64,000 nt of DNA, taken from assembly GCA_021741245.1 (NCBI GenBank), contig JAIOYF010000010.1, forward strand, positions 105,485 through 169,484, written 5' to 3'. Positions 31,087 to 40,900 of the stretch are shown piece by piece. This DNA is from Paracoccaceae bacterium. Its GTDB lineage: Bacteria > Pseudomonadota > Alphaproteobacteria > Rhodobacterales > Rhodobacteraceae. How positions within the stretch are numbered: the first letter of the stretch is position 1; every line of letters starts with the position of its first letter. The notes under the pieces were generated by a model that made no database searches, was not told the origin of the DNA, and saw nothing but the letters and a program-made list of their open reading frames with translations. Both the position numbers and the translations under genes were made by a program.

Positions 31087-31160
31087 GATCGTGGCCCTCC
31101 TGTCGCCCAAGATAGGGGCCAATGCCGCGAATGCGAGGCGACAAAGCGCCCCGGTCAGGA

Positions 31161-31811
31161 TCAACTTTGTGTCAGCCGCCGCAAGAAGGCCGTCAGATCA
31201 TCGGCGTGGTGGTGGATATGGGGGGCAGGGGCGGCCTCGGGGGCGATATGCACGGTGCGCAGGCCCATCTGATGCGGCACCGCCAGATTTCGGGGGTCGT
31301 CTTCGAACATCGCGGCCCGCTTTGGGTTCAACCCATCGGCGGCAAAAACCGTCTCAAAGGCGATTGCCTCGGGCTTTGGATGAAAACCTGCGTGTTCAAC
31401 GCCATAGACGGCATCGAACAGCCCGGTCAGGCCCCGCGCCTGCAAGACCTTTTGCGCATAGGCGGCATCGCCATTGGTGAAGACAATCCTGCGCCCCGGC
31501 AGGGCACGCAGGTGATCGGCCAGTTCCGCATCGGGTTCCAGAACCGAGAAATCGATATCATGCACATCGGCCAGATAGTCCATCGGCTCGATCCCATGTT
31601 CGCGCATCAGGCCCGCCAAAGTGGTGCCATAGGTCGCCCAGTAATGGTGGCGCAGGTGATCGGCGTGATCCCGCGCCACACCCAACTTTGCCATGACCCA
31701 ATTGGTCATGCGGACCTCGATCTGGTCGAACAGCCGCATCCGTGGCGGGTAGAGGGTATTGTCAAGGTCAAAGACCCAGACATCCACATCGAAGAAATGT
31801 TCTTGCATCAT
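31161..31811 (-). CDS. HAD-family pyrimidine 5'-nucleotidase
   Basis: VWVFDLDNTLYPP, RIVFTNGD, HPKPEAIAF, AAMFEDDPRNL. Confidence 0.9.
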   Translation of the reverse strand: MMQEHFFDVDVWVFDLDNTLYPPRMRLFDQIEVRMTNWVMAKLGVARDHADHLRHHYWATYGTTLAGLMREHGIEPMDYLADVHDIDFSVLEPDAELADHLRALPGRRIVFTNGDAAYAQKVLQARGLTGLFDAVYGVEHAGFHPKPEAIAFETVFAADGLNPKRAAMFEDDPRNLAVPHQMGLRTVHIAPEAAPAPHIHHHADDLTAFLRRLTQS

Positions 31812-31930
31812 TCCCGTGACCTAGCCCGTCTGACCCGATGCGGCAAGCTGATTGGGCGCGCCGCCTTGCCAAACCCTTATGGGGGGCTGTAGCGTGCCCA
31901 GTGTAAAGCAAAAGTGACGGGACACGGCTG

Positions 31931-32566
31931 GTGCAAAAGGATGCCTATACACTGATCCTCGAGGCGATCGAGGCGGGGGTTTACAAGCCCGGCGACAGGC
32001 TGGTCGAATCCGAACTGGCAGAGCGGCTGGGTGTCAGCCGGACCCCGGTGCGCGAGGCGCTACAGCGGTTGGAAACCCAAGCGATGCTGACGCGGGACGG
32101 GCGCAGCCTGATCGTGGCAAGTCTGGATCATAACCAACTGGCCGAACTTTATGCCGTGCGGACCGAGTTGGAGGGGCTTGCCGCCCGGCTGGCGGCCCGC
32201 CATGCGACTGATGAGGAAATCCGGGTGCTGCGCGCCATGGTGGAAGATGATCGCAAGCTGCTGGGAGATCCGCTTGGGCTGAGCCGGGCGAACAAACGCT
32301 TTCACCATCAGGTGCATCTGGCCAGCCATAACCGATTCCTCGTGCAGCAATTGGATTTGGTCCATCGCTCCATGGCGCTTATGGCGACCACTTCTCTTGC
32401 CGCCGAGGGGCGGAGTGAGATTGCGCTGGCCGAGCATGACCGGATTGTTGCGGCCATTGAAGCGCATGATGGCGAGGGGGCCTATCAGGCCTTGAAAACC
32501 CATATCAGCCGCGCCTTTGAGACGCGGCTTCGGGTCGATGCGGGCGAGATCCGGCTGCGCAGCTAG
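31931..32566 (+). CDS. GntR family (FadR/VanR-type) transcriptional regulator
   Basis: GVYKPGDRLVESELAERLGVSRTPVREALQRLE plus FCD-like domain; GTG start. Confidence 0.92.
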   Translation: MQKDAYTLILEAIEAGVYKPGDRLVESELAERLGVSRTPVREALQRLETQAMLTRDGRSLIVASLDHNQLAELYAVRTELEGLAARLAARHATDEEIRVLRAMVEDDRKLLGDPLGLSRANKRFHHQVHLASHNRFLVQQLDLVHRSMALMATTSLAAEGRSEIALAEHDRIVAAIEAHDGEGAYQALKTHISRAFETRLRVDAGEIRLRS

Positions 32567-32591
32567 GCCACCGAAGGGTTAAAGTGGCAGG

Positions 32592-34514
32592 TTACGGCGG
32601 ATCGAAATGGCCGTGATCGGTCTTGTCCCAGTAAAAGGGGCGATAAACCATTTCCCAAGCCGCCTTATACGAGGCCAGCGCACCAAGCGAGAAATAGAAA
32701 TGCATCAAGGGCACCCAAAGCCGCGAAAACCGATGTCCCGATAGCCGCAGGCCAATCAGGCCGAGGGTGATATTCACCCCCTCGGTCAGCACAAACAGCG
32801 CGATCAGGCCAAAGGCAGCCCAATGCGGCAAGGCGCTGGCGATGGGGTGATGGAACCCGAAAGCCGTGATCCAGAACGACCAAAGCACGGGCAGCAGCAG
32901 GAATTGAGACAAGGTGCACAAGAACAGCACCTGGAAACCCGCGAATTGCCACGCCCCCAATTGCCGCCACAAAACCACCGGGTCGCGCATATGCGTGGCC
33001 CATGTCATCATATAACCCTTTAGCCAGCGTGAGCGTTGCTTGACCCATGGCAGGGCCCGGCAATTTGCCTCTTCACCGGTGACGGTTTCAATCAACTCTG
33101 TCCGATAGCCGTGGCGATAGAGGCGCATGCCAAGATCGGCATCTTCGGTCACGTTATGGGCATCCCAGCCCCCTAATTCCTCCAGCACGGCGCGCCGGAA
33201 AAACAGCGTGGTGCCACCCAACGGAATGGGCAGGCCCAAACGCTGCAGGCCCGGAAGGATCAGGCGAAACCATGTGGCATATTCAATGCAAAAACAGCGT
33301 GATAGCCAATTTGTGGTGGGGTTGTAGAAATCCAGAACGCCCTGAAGGCAGGCCACATCCGGCCCGCGTTCGGCAAAGCGGTGCACGACGCGGGTGATCT
33401 GATCAGGCTCTGGCGCGTCCTCGGCGTCATAGACCCCGACGATGGAGCCGCGACAATGATCCAGCGCAAAATTGAGCGCGCGCGGCTTTGTCTTGACCTG
33501 ACCATCGGGCACGACAACGATCCGCATCCATGGCGGCAGGTCGGTTGCGGCAAGGGCGGCGCGGGTCATATGATCCTCGGCCTCCACCACCAGAACAATG
33601 TCCAGCAATTCACGCGGATACTCCAGCCGCCCCAGCCTGCGGATCAGTCGCGGCGCGATATCGCTTTCGCGGTAGAGGGCCACCATGATGGACACGACAG
33701 GCAATCGGGCCAAGACCGGGGCGGGGCCAGAGGGCGCGCGGCGCAAGGTCGAGGCAAAGCCTGCCGCGATCTTGAGTGCGGTTGACAGCGCCAAGGTGAC
33801 AACGGCCCAGCCCACCACACCCCAAACAAGGGTCATTGGGGACAAGACGGCTAGAACAGACAAGATCAGTCCAAGAAGGAAAAGCGGCACAAACAAGCGT
33901 CTGCCCGCCAGATTGCGGCAGCTTTCGGCGGCGCAAACACGGGTTTCGGCGGCCCGCGCGAGGCTTTTCCCGCGATAGGCAAGGATGGTCTGCTCAATCT
34001 CTTGTGCGGGGGCAATGGCCATGGCGACGGGGCCAAAAACCTCGGTCAGTTTGGCGCGGTGGCGTTCAAACTCCTCTGGCTGCGCGGTGGCGATCACCGT
34101 CACCGCCCCGGTCTGACGCCAAGGCAACAGGCTGTTGCGCAAACAGAAATTCCCGCCAATCCTGTCGATAAGACGGATGTCGGGCTTGGCGGCCATAGGA
34201 TGGATCACTTCGGTTTTCCAATGGCGGGCCAACGCCACACAAAGCTCATCCGGGCCGATGAGGTCGCGTGACACCAAGATATCTGTCAAGCGGCCGCTGC
34301 GTCGGGCGTGCAGGGCCAGTGCACGCACCATTTCATCCGGCGCAATCAGACCATCGCGCAGCAAGGCCACGCCCAGCGTATCCGCAGGGCTGGGCCTTTC
34401 GGCGGCAGGACGCAACTTGGCTGCGGGCAGTGCTTGCCGCAGGTCTTTTGCCAGATGATCTTGGGACAGGGCTTGCAGCTTGGGACTCCTCAGCGCTTTG
34501 GCCGAGGGTCCCAT
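32592..34514 (-). CDS. Family 2 glycosyltransferase (processive synthase type) with N-terminal MshEN-like domain
   Basis: TLGVALLRDGLIAPDEMVRALALH-ARRSG-RLTDILVSRDLIGPDELCVALARH then TMs and GT2 motifs VVEAED, GVYDAEDAPEPDQI, TEDADLGMRL, QRSRWLKG. Confidence 0.9.
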   Translation of the reverse strand: MGPSAKALRSPKLQALSQDHLAKDLRQALPAAKLRPAAERPSPADTLGVALLRDGLIAPDEMVRALALHARRSGRLTDILVSRDLIGPDELCVALARHWKTEVIHPMAAKPDIRLIDRIGGNFCLRNSLLPWRQTGAVTVIATAQPEEFERHRAKLTEVFGPVAMAIAPAQEIEQTILAYRGKSLARAAETRVCAAESCRNLAGRRLFVPLFLLGLILSVLAVLSPMTLVWGVVGWAVVTLALSTALKIAAGFASTLRRAPSGPAPVLARLPVVSIMVALYRESDIAPRLIRRLGRLEYPRELLDIVLVVEAEDHMTRAALAATDLPPWMRIVVVPDGQVKTKPRALNFALDHCRGSIVGVYDAEDAPEPDQITRVVHRFAERGPDVACLQGVLDFYNPTTNWLSRCFCIEYATWFRLILPGLQRLGLPIPLGGTTLFFRRAVLEELGGWDAHNVTEDADLGMRLYRHGYRTELIETVTGEEANCRALPWVKQRSRWLKGYMMTWATHMRDPVVLWRQLGAWQFAGFQVLFLCTLSQFLLLPVLWSFWITAFGFHHPIASALPHWAAFGLIALFVLTEGVNITLGLIGLRLSGHRFSRLWVPLMHFYFSLGALASYKAAWEMVYRPFYWDKTDHGHFDPP

Positions 34515-34589
34515 ATGCTGGTTAACGTATGCTTAACGGCCGCCACACGCGCCGGAAAGTCTTGTCGGGCAAAGTCTTGGTAGGCGGGG

Positions 34590-35750
34590 TCAGGCGGCGC
34601 GTCGTGCAACCATGGCTTGGGCAAAGCGCTCAAACAGGTAATAGCTGTCTTGCGGGCCGGGGCTGGCCTCGGGGTGGTATTGGACCGAGAAGATCGGCTT
34701 GCCATCCACGGCAATTCCGCAGTTCGACCCATCGAACAATGAGACATGGGTTTCACTGACGCCCGATGGCAGGGTCTGGCTATCAACGGTAAAGCCATGG
34801 TTCATACTGGTGATCTCAACCTTGCCGGTTGTCAGATCCTTGACCGGATGGTTCGCACCGTGGTGACCGTGGTTCATCTTGACCGTCCGCGCCCCAAGGG
34901 CGAGGGCCAGCATCTGGTGCCCAAGGCAGATGCCGAAAACGGGCAGATCGCGGGCCAGAACGCCTTGGATCATCGGCACGGCATAGGCCCCGGTCGCCGC
35001 CGGATCGCCCGGACCATTGGACAAGAAAACACCCTCGGGGTTCAGGGCAAGCACATCTTCTGCCGTCGCAGAGGCGGGCAGAACCGTGACTTCACAGCCC
35101 GCACTGGCAAGGCAGCGCAGGATGTTGCGCTTTGCGCCATAGTCGATAGCCACAACCCGAAGGCCTGCCCCCTCACGCCGGGTGTAACCTTCGGGCCAAG
35201 CCCAGCGTTTTTCGTCCCAACGATAGGATTGGGTGCACGACACGTCCTTGGCCAGATCAAGGCCGACCAGACCCTTCCAGGCCCGCGCCTTGGCCACGAG
35301 AGCCTCGATATCAAACACGCCATCGGGATTATGGGCCAAGGCCACATGCGGGGCCCCTTGCTGACGGATGGCGCGGGTCAGGCGACGGGTGTCAATGCCG
35401 CCCATGCCGATCCGGCCCTTTTGCACCAGCCAATCAGCCAGATTTCCGGTGGCGCGCCAATTCGACGGCTCCGTCGGATCCCATTTCACGATCATGCCAG
35501 CGGCGACGGGATCGCCCGTTTCGTCATCCTCGGAGGTGACGCCGGTGTTGCCGATATGGGGGAAGGTAAAGGTCACGACTTGCCCGGCATAAGAGGGGTC
35601 GGTCATGATTTCTTGATAGCCCGTCATCGCGGTGTTGAACACCAGTTCAGCCACCGTTTCCCCCGTGGCGCCAAAGCCGTGGCCGTAAAACAATGAGCCA
35701 TCCGCGAGGGCAAGGCATGCGGTCGGGCGGGGATTGGCGGAGGTGGGCAT
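34590..35750 (-). CDS. carA: Carbamoyl-phosphate synthase small subunit
   Basis: ACLALADGSLFYGHGFGATGETVAELVFNTAMTGYQEIMTDPSYAGQ; FGICLGHQMLALALGARTVKMNHGHHGANHPV. Confidence 0.97.
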   Translation of the reverse strand: MPTSANPRPTACLALADGSLFYGHGFGATGETVAELVFNTAMTGYQEIMTDPSYAGQVVTFTFPHIGNTGVTSEDDETGDPVAAGMIVKWDPTEPSNWRATGNLADWLVQKGRIGMGGIDTRRLTRAIRQQGAPHVALAHNPDGVFDIEALVAKARAWKGLVGLDLAKDVSCTQSYRWDEKRWAWPEGYTRREGAGLRVVAIDYGAKRNILRCLASAGCEVTVLPASATAEDVLALNPEGVFLSNGPGDPAATGAYAVPMIQGVLARDLPVFGICLGHQMLALALGARTVKMNHGHHGANHPVKDLTTGKVEITSMNHGFTVDSQTLPSGVSETHVSLFDGSNCGIAVDGKPIFSVQYHPEASPGPQDSYYLFERFAQAMVARRAA

Positions 35751-35928
35751 CTGCGGCGACTCCTTTGGGCAAATTTCGCGGAAACTACGGGGGTATAGCG
35801 ACGGGGTCAAGGCTTTGGCGCAAATGGATTATGAAGGAAAAACAATGGCTTGATAAAATCGTGATAGGTTGTTCTTCTGGCTTATACCTTGTATTGTATC
35901 GCGGTGCATCATCTGGGGATATGCGGAC

Positions 35929-36387
35929 ATGTCACTGCGAGAAAGACTTCAGACGTCTTTGAAAGAAGCCATGAAGGCCAAAGAGGCAGAACGTCTGTCT
36001 ACCCTGCGCCTGATCAACGCCGCCATCAAGGACCGAGAGATCGCCGCGCGCGGCGAAAGTGGTGATATTGAGGTCGGCGAGGCCGATATTCTGGCCATTC
36101 TGGGCAAGATGGTCAAACAGCGCCACGAATCCGCGCGCGCCTATGAAGAGGGCGGCCGTCTGGAACTGGCCGAAAAGGAAATGGCCGAAATCGGGGTCAT
36201 TGAAGAGTTTCTGCCGCGGCAACTTTCGGCTGATGAGGTCGAAGCTGCCATGGTATCGGCGATTGCCGAGGCGAGTGCCTCCAGCATCCGGGATATGGGC
36301 AAGGTCATGGCCGTGCTCAAAGGCAAGTACACGGGCCAGATGGATTTTGGCACTGTCGGACCCATGGTAAAGGCCCGGTTGTCCTGA
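35929..36387 (+). CDS. GatB/YqeY domain-containing protein
   Basis: SLRERLQTSLKEAMKAKEAERLSTLRLINAAIKDREI...EFLPRQLS. Confidence 0.92.
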   Translation: MSLRERLQTSLKEAMKAKEAERLSTLRLINAAIKDREIAARGESGDIEVGEADILAILGKMVKQRHESARAYEEGGRLELAEKEMAEIGVIEEFLPRQLSADEVEAAMVSAIAEASASSIRDMGKVMAVLKGKYTGQMDFGTVGPMVKARLS

Positions 36388-36437
36388 CAGACCTGTTCTT
36401 GGCGCGCCAGTCTTGCTGCCAAAGCGAGGTTGGTGCG

Positions 36438-36830
36438 TTATTCGGGGTACTTGCGCCTTGCCTTGGCAACGCCAAGCTTACCCCCTGATTTTCCCGTTTG
36501 CGCTGTCGCCGTCCATTCGTAGGTATGTTTACCTGACGGTGGGCAGGGGCTCTTGTACTTGAACGCGCCGGGTTGAACGGTGGATTTGCCATTCCAAGCG
36601 ACGACCCCGCCGCCATGATTGTAGGCAGGCACATCGCGATCAACCAAGCGGAAACGGATGTACTTTGTGCCTGCCGGAACATCCTTGAGCGAGAATTTTG
36701 GATTCGCGACCGTGTTCGGGTTACCCGAGGTGCAAAGTTTCAGACCAGCCCAATCAAACCCAATTTCGAACGCTGATGCCATCGACGATGTCATAGCAAA
36801 GAGTGCAAAAGCAATGATCGCTGGTTTCAT
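36438..36830 (-). CDS. Secreted PEBP/YbhB-like protein
   Basis: Signal peptide; DVPAGTKYIRFRLVDRDVPAYNHGGG and YKSPCPPSGKHTYEWTATAQ resemble the PEBP family. Confidence 0.7.
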   Translation of the reverse strand: MKPAIIAFALFAMTSSMASAFEIGFDWAGLKLCTSGNPNTVANPKFSLKDVPAGTKYIRFRLVDRDVPAYNHGGGVVAWNGKSTVQPGAFKYKSPCPPSGKHTYEWTATAQTGKSGGKLGVAKARRKYPE

Positions 36831-36897
36831 CAGACTATCCCTTGTTACAATCGGTGTTGATCAAGGCTAGGTCTGATCACCCATGCTGTAAATGGGC

Positions 36898-37383
36898 TTA
36901 TCGCAAACTCAGCAGTGACGAGGACAGGTCTTGGGCCAATGACACGCGCTCTTCTTCCGACAGGAAGGCGCCTATTTCCACTTCGCGCGGGCCACCCTTG
37001 AGTGTCAGGTAATGCGGAACCGGGCCGCCCTTTGGGTGAACGGTGACCTGAACCCAATAAGGGTTTGCCTCCCATTCCTTGTGCAGATGCCGGGGACCGT
37101 GGCGGGTCAGCGTTATTCGTTGCGGAGACAGGATCACGTTTTCGATGATCTGCCCATCGCGATAGCTGCGCATAAGCGCCCACCAGATCCCGGCCATGGC
37201 AAGCACGATAAAGGGCAAAAGACCCCAGACCACCGGGGATCCCAGCAGCGCGATCAAGGGCAGGGAAATCAGGGCCGATGTGCCCCCTATGAACAAGACA
37301 AACCCTTGCCGGGGCAGGGAGCGGTGCGGCCAGAGATGCAGGTGGCGGGTGTCGCCCTCATCGGGCAGCCATTCATAGGGCAT
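36898..37383 (-). CDS. DUF2244 domain-containing membrane protein
   Basis: LHLWPHRSLPRQGFVLFIGGTSALISLPLIALLGS...WEANPYWVQVTVHPKGGPVPHYLTLKGGPREVEIGAFLSEEER. Confidence 0.85.
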   Translation of the reverse strand: MPYEWLPDEGDTRHLHLWPHRSLPRQGFVLFIGGTSALISLPLIALLGSPVVWGLLPFIVLAMAGIWWALMRSYRDGQIIENVILSPQRITLTRHGPRHLHKEWEANPYWVQVTVHPKGGPVPHYLTLKGGPREVEIGAFLSEEERVSLAQDLSSSLLSLR

Positions 37384-37461
37384 GGTGGGATTCGCGGTCC
37401 TTTTGTTCAGGCCCTCAGGGTAAAGCGCTTGGCACGGAAGTCCAACGGGTGCGACGCTTTG

Positions 37462-37770
37462 TCAGCCGGTGCAGGCATAGGTGATCTCATAGTCCCGAAA
37501 TAGAAATTCCTCGCCGATGACCTCGGGTCCGTCCGGGCGCTGGGAATGGATGGCAAAGCCGGAACGGCCACAGTTCACCAGTGCATCCGCGCGGATCTGG
37601 GCGCGAAAGGCGTCTTCCCTTGGGTCTTCCAGCGTATAGGCCCGCTCGATCCGCAGGCTGTGAAGCGTAAGGGTGCCATCATCGGGCGGGGCAGGGGCCG
37701 CAGGGTTGGGTGCCGTTTGGCAGGCCCCAAGGGTGGCAAGCAGCAACAGGCCAATCAGTCTTTTGTGCAA
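37462..37770 (-). CDS. Small putative lipoprotein (TTG start inferred)
   Basis: LHKRLIGLLLLATLGACQTAPNPA lipobox; purine-rich RBS-like sequence before the TTG. Confidence 0.55.
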   Translation of the reverse strand: MHKRLIGLLLLATLGACQTAPNPAAPAPPDDGTLTLHSLRIERAYTLEDPREDAFRAQIRADALVNCGRSGFAIHSQRPDGPEVIGEEFLFRDYEITYACTG

Positions 37771-37930
37771 GGGAGGCTCCGTCAGGGGACAAGGGGCGGC
37801 GTTTGTTCGCCTTTGCCAAGGATCGCGGTATCGCCCGATTGTGCAAGGCAGGGATTCAAGCCGTTCCCCAAAATTGCAAACGGCCCCGGAAACATCCGGG
37901 GCCGTTTGGGAAGGTTCGTCAGCCTTGGCC

Positions 37931-39601
37931 TTAGTGGGCGTGGCCCTTGTCCCAATCAGATTGCTTGGGCAGCGTTTCGAACGTGTGCTCTGGCGGTGGC
38001 GAGGACAGGGTCCATTCCAGCGTATCGGCATATTCGTTCCAGTAGTTGTTCTCGGTCACGCGGCGACCGAACTTCAACGAATAGATCATGATGCCGATAA
38101 AGAACGCGAACGAGGCAAAGGACAGGAACGCACCGATGGACGACCAGTAGTTCCAGTAAGCAAAGGCTTCCGGATAGTCGATGTAGCGGCGAGGCATGCC
38201 CTGACGGCCCAAGAAGTGCTGGGGGAAGAAGGTCAGGTTCGCGCCGATGAACATCGTCCAGAAGTGCAGCTTGCCTGCCCATTCCGGGTAGTGACGTCCC
38301 GACATCTTACCGAACCAGAAGTAGATCCCGGCAAAGATCCCGAACACGGCACCCAAGCTCATCACATAGTGGAAGTGTGCCACGACGTAATAGGTGTCAT
38401 GATAGGCGCGGTCGATTGCAGCCTGGCTCAACACGATGCCGGTCACGCCGCCAACGGTGAAGAGGAACAGGAAGCCAAAGGCCCAGAGCATCGGCGTCTT
38501 CATCTCGATCGAGCCGCCCCACATGGTGGCAATCCATGAGAAGATCTTGATGCCTGTCGGCACTGCGATCACCATGGTGGCCAGCATGAAGTAGGATTGC
38601 TGGGTGAGCGACATACCGACGGTGTACATGTGGTGCGCCCAGACGACAAAGCCCAGAACACCGATTGCTACCATCGCATAGACCATCGGCAGATAGCCAA
38701 AGATCGGCTTTTTCGAGAAGGTCGCGATCACCTGGCTGATGATGCCAAAGGCTGGCAGCACGATGATATACACTTCCGGGTGGCCAAAGAACCACAAGAT
38801 GTGCTGATACAGGATCGGGTCGCCGCCGCCTTCAGGTTGGAAGAACGTCGTGCCAAAGTTCCGGTCGGTCAGCAGCATGGTGATGGCGCCTGCCAGAACC
38901 GGAAGGGCAAGCAAGATCAACCATGCGGTCACAAAGATCGACCATGCAAACAGCGGCACCTTGTGCAGCGTCATGCCCGGCGTGCGCATGTTGAGGAAGG
39001 TGGTGATCATGTTGATCGCGCCAAGGATCGACGAGGCACCCGACAAGTGGACCGCAAAGATTGCGAGGTCCATCGAATAGCCGCCTTCATTGGTCGACAA
39101 TGGCGGGTAAAGCACCCAGCCCACGCCCGAACCCAGCTGGCCATTACCGCCCGGCGAGAACACCGAAGCCACCGCCAGCGAGGTGCCGGCGACATACATC
39201 CAGTAGGAAAGGTTGTTCAACCGGGGGAAGGCCATGTCCGGCGCACCGATTTGCAACGGCATGAAGTAGTTGCCAAAACCACCGAACAGGGCCGGGATGA
39301 CGACAAAGAACATCATCAAGATGCCGTGGCCCGTGATCAGAACGTTCCACAAATGGCCGTTTGGCGTACAGTCGCTGGTGGCAGCGGCCGTCAGGCGCGC
39401 ACCCTCCATACACATGTATTGCACGCCCGGATGCATCAGCTCCATGCGCATGTAGACAGTGAAGATCACCGACAGCAGACCAACAAAGCCGCCTGTGAAC
39501 AGATAGAGGATTCCGATATCTTTATGGTTGGTCGACATGAACCAGCGGGTGAAGAACCCCCGCTCGTCATGGTCGTGGCCATGGATGGCTGCGTCCGCCA
39601 T
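37931..39601 (-). CDS. ctaD: Cytochrome c oxidase subunit I (aa3-type)
   Basis: [85 protein letters not shown]. Confidence 0.98.
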   Translation of the reverse strand: MADAAIHGHDHDERGFFTRWFMSTNHKDIGILYLFTGGFVGLLSVIFTVYMRMELMHPGVQYMCMEGARLTAAATSDCTPNGHLWNVLITGHGILMMFFVVIPALFGGFGNYFMPLQIGAPDMAFPRLNNLSYWMYVAGTSLAVASVFSPGGNGQLGSGVGWVLYPPLSTNEGGYSMDLAIFAVHLSGASSILGAINMITTFLNMRTPGMTLHKVPLFAWSIFVTAWLILLALPVLAGAITMLLTDRNFGTTFFQPEGGGDPILYQHILWFFGHPEVYIIVLPAFGIISQVIATFSKKPIFGYLPMVYAMVAIGVLGFVVWAHHMYTVGMSLTQQSYFMLATMVIAVPTGIKIFSWIATMWGGSIEMKTPMLWAFGFLFLFTVGGVTGIVLSQAAIDRAYHDTYYVVAHFHYVMSLGAVFGIFAGIYFWFGKMSGRHYPEWAGKLHFWTMFIGANLTFFPQHFLGRQGMPRRYIDYPEAFAYWNYWSSIGAFLSFASFAFFIGIMIYSLKFGRRVTENNYWNEYADTLEWTLSSPPPEHTFETLPKQSDWDKGHAH

Positions 39602-39736
39602 TGGCGTCTCCCGTTTTTTGTTGCGCCCACGGGGGTATACCCGCGGGATGTTCCCTTCCACCCAACCTCCGGCGCACGGAGTCGGGGCGACAGTTTTGGT
39701 AATAGCTTGCGAGGAACACAGGGGCAACGGCGGAAA

Positions 39737-39750
39737 TTGACCTAGATCAA
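39737..39750. promoter_or_regulatory. Candidate FNR/FnrL box upstream of ctaD
   Basis: TTGACCTAGATCAA matches TTGAT-N4-ATCAA with one mismatch, 136 bp upstream of the ctaD ATG. Confidence 0.55.
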
Positions 39751-40007
39751 GCCCTGATGTCGCAGGGCACTTGTAATTATTCGTTCTGAGGCGTCAGGGG
39801 GCCACGGGTGTTCCGCCCAAGAAGATCATCTGTAAAGACATATAAATCAATTATTTGCATGGATATCTGCGCCTGATGCAAAGCCGCTGAAACAGGTTAT
39901 CTGCCGAAATTGGCGTTGTGCTGCGCATCATTCCAAAAGTGCTGCATCCAGATGAGTCAAAAGAGAAAATTTTCATCGACTTGCCGGGCAGGCGGCCTTT
40001 GGGATGC

Positions 40008-40640
40008 CTAGTCGCCGACCATCATCCCAACCACGATCAGCACCTGATAGTCTTCTTTGGAACAGCCATCGATGCTTGGCATGGCCTCGGACGGGGGCAT
40101 AGGGAACCGGCTGAGCGGAGTGTTGTCGGGCGTGCAAGACGCCCCGTCGCGGGGGGTGTAAAGTGCCGCACGGCACCGCAGGTGGGTGACGTCATAGACG
40201 GTGGCCGCGTCCGACAGGCTCCAGCCTTGCGCGCCATTTGCGTCGGGGGCGGTGACGGTCAGGACCGCCGTTGCCTCGCGCCCACCCGTCACCACATATT
40301 TGCCTGCGGGCAGCGGAAAGTTCGGGGCCTCCATGATCAGGCCGTTTTCCTCGATCCACCACGCGTTGGCGTCAAACTGCCAGCCTGCGGGGGCGATGCC
40401 CGCTGCGGCTTTCAGATCCTCATAATTGCGCACACGAACCCCGCGCGGGCCGGGATCAACCGGCCACAGGCCCCATGTTGCCGCATCCGTCCCCGAGGTG
40501 GCGGAGGAGGGGCCAAGGGCGGCGATGTATTGTGTGGGGATGCGTTGAAACGTCGCCTCGGCATGTGCAGGGGCGGTCAGGGTCAAAATCGCCAGACTGG
40601 TGCCCAGAACCAGATTGGTGCCCAGAAAACGTTTCCACAT
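40008..40640 (-). CDS. Hypothetical secreted protein
   Basis: MWKRFLGTNLVLGTSLAILTLTAPAHAEATFQR signal peptide; Trp/Pro/Gly-rich mature region. Confidence 0.75.
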   Translation of the reverse strand: MWKRFLGTNLVLGTSLAILTLTAPAHAEATFQRIPTQYIAALGPSSATSGTDAATWGLWPVDPGPRGVRVRNYEDLKAAAGIAPAGWQFDANAWWIEENGLIMEAPNFPLPAGKYVVTGGREATAVLTVTAPDANGAQGWSLSDAATVYDVTHLRCRAALYTPRDGASCTPDNTPLSRFPMPPSEAMPSIDGCSKEDYQVLIVVGMMVGD

Positions 40641-40900
40641 CCCAATTCCCCTTTTCCCACGCAATGCACTAGCGTTCAAAGTAGGGCAAAGCGACGTTCT
40701 GTCTAGGCTCGTGTCAGCCTGTCGCCTTTGCATGCATTTCGCCTGTGCCTGACGTTCGTGGACGCGGGGTGCCCTGCCTTCGGCCATGCACTTCGTGGAC
40801 CCCAAAGGCCTCTACTGTAAACTGGGTAAGGCACGTTGACTTATCCGATGCGCCGCGACAGGGTGCTGACGAACAGGCTGGGCTGGCCGTGCAGGGGGAA

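Noticed and set aside
38597-39745. 382 aa plus-strand ORF
   Set aside because: Antisense to ctaD; charged low-complexity shadow
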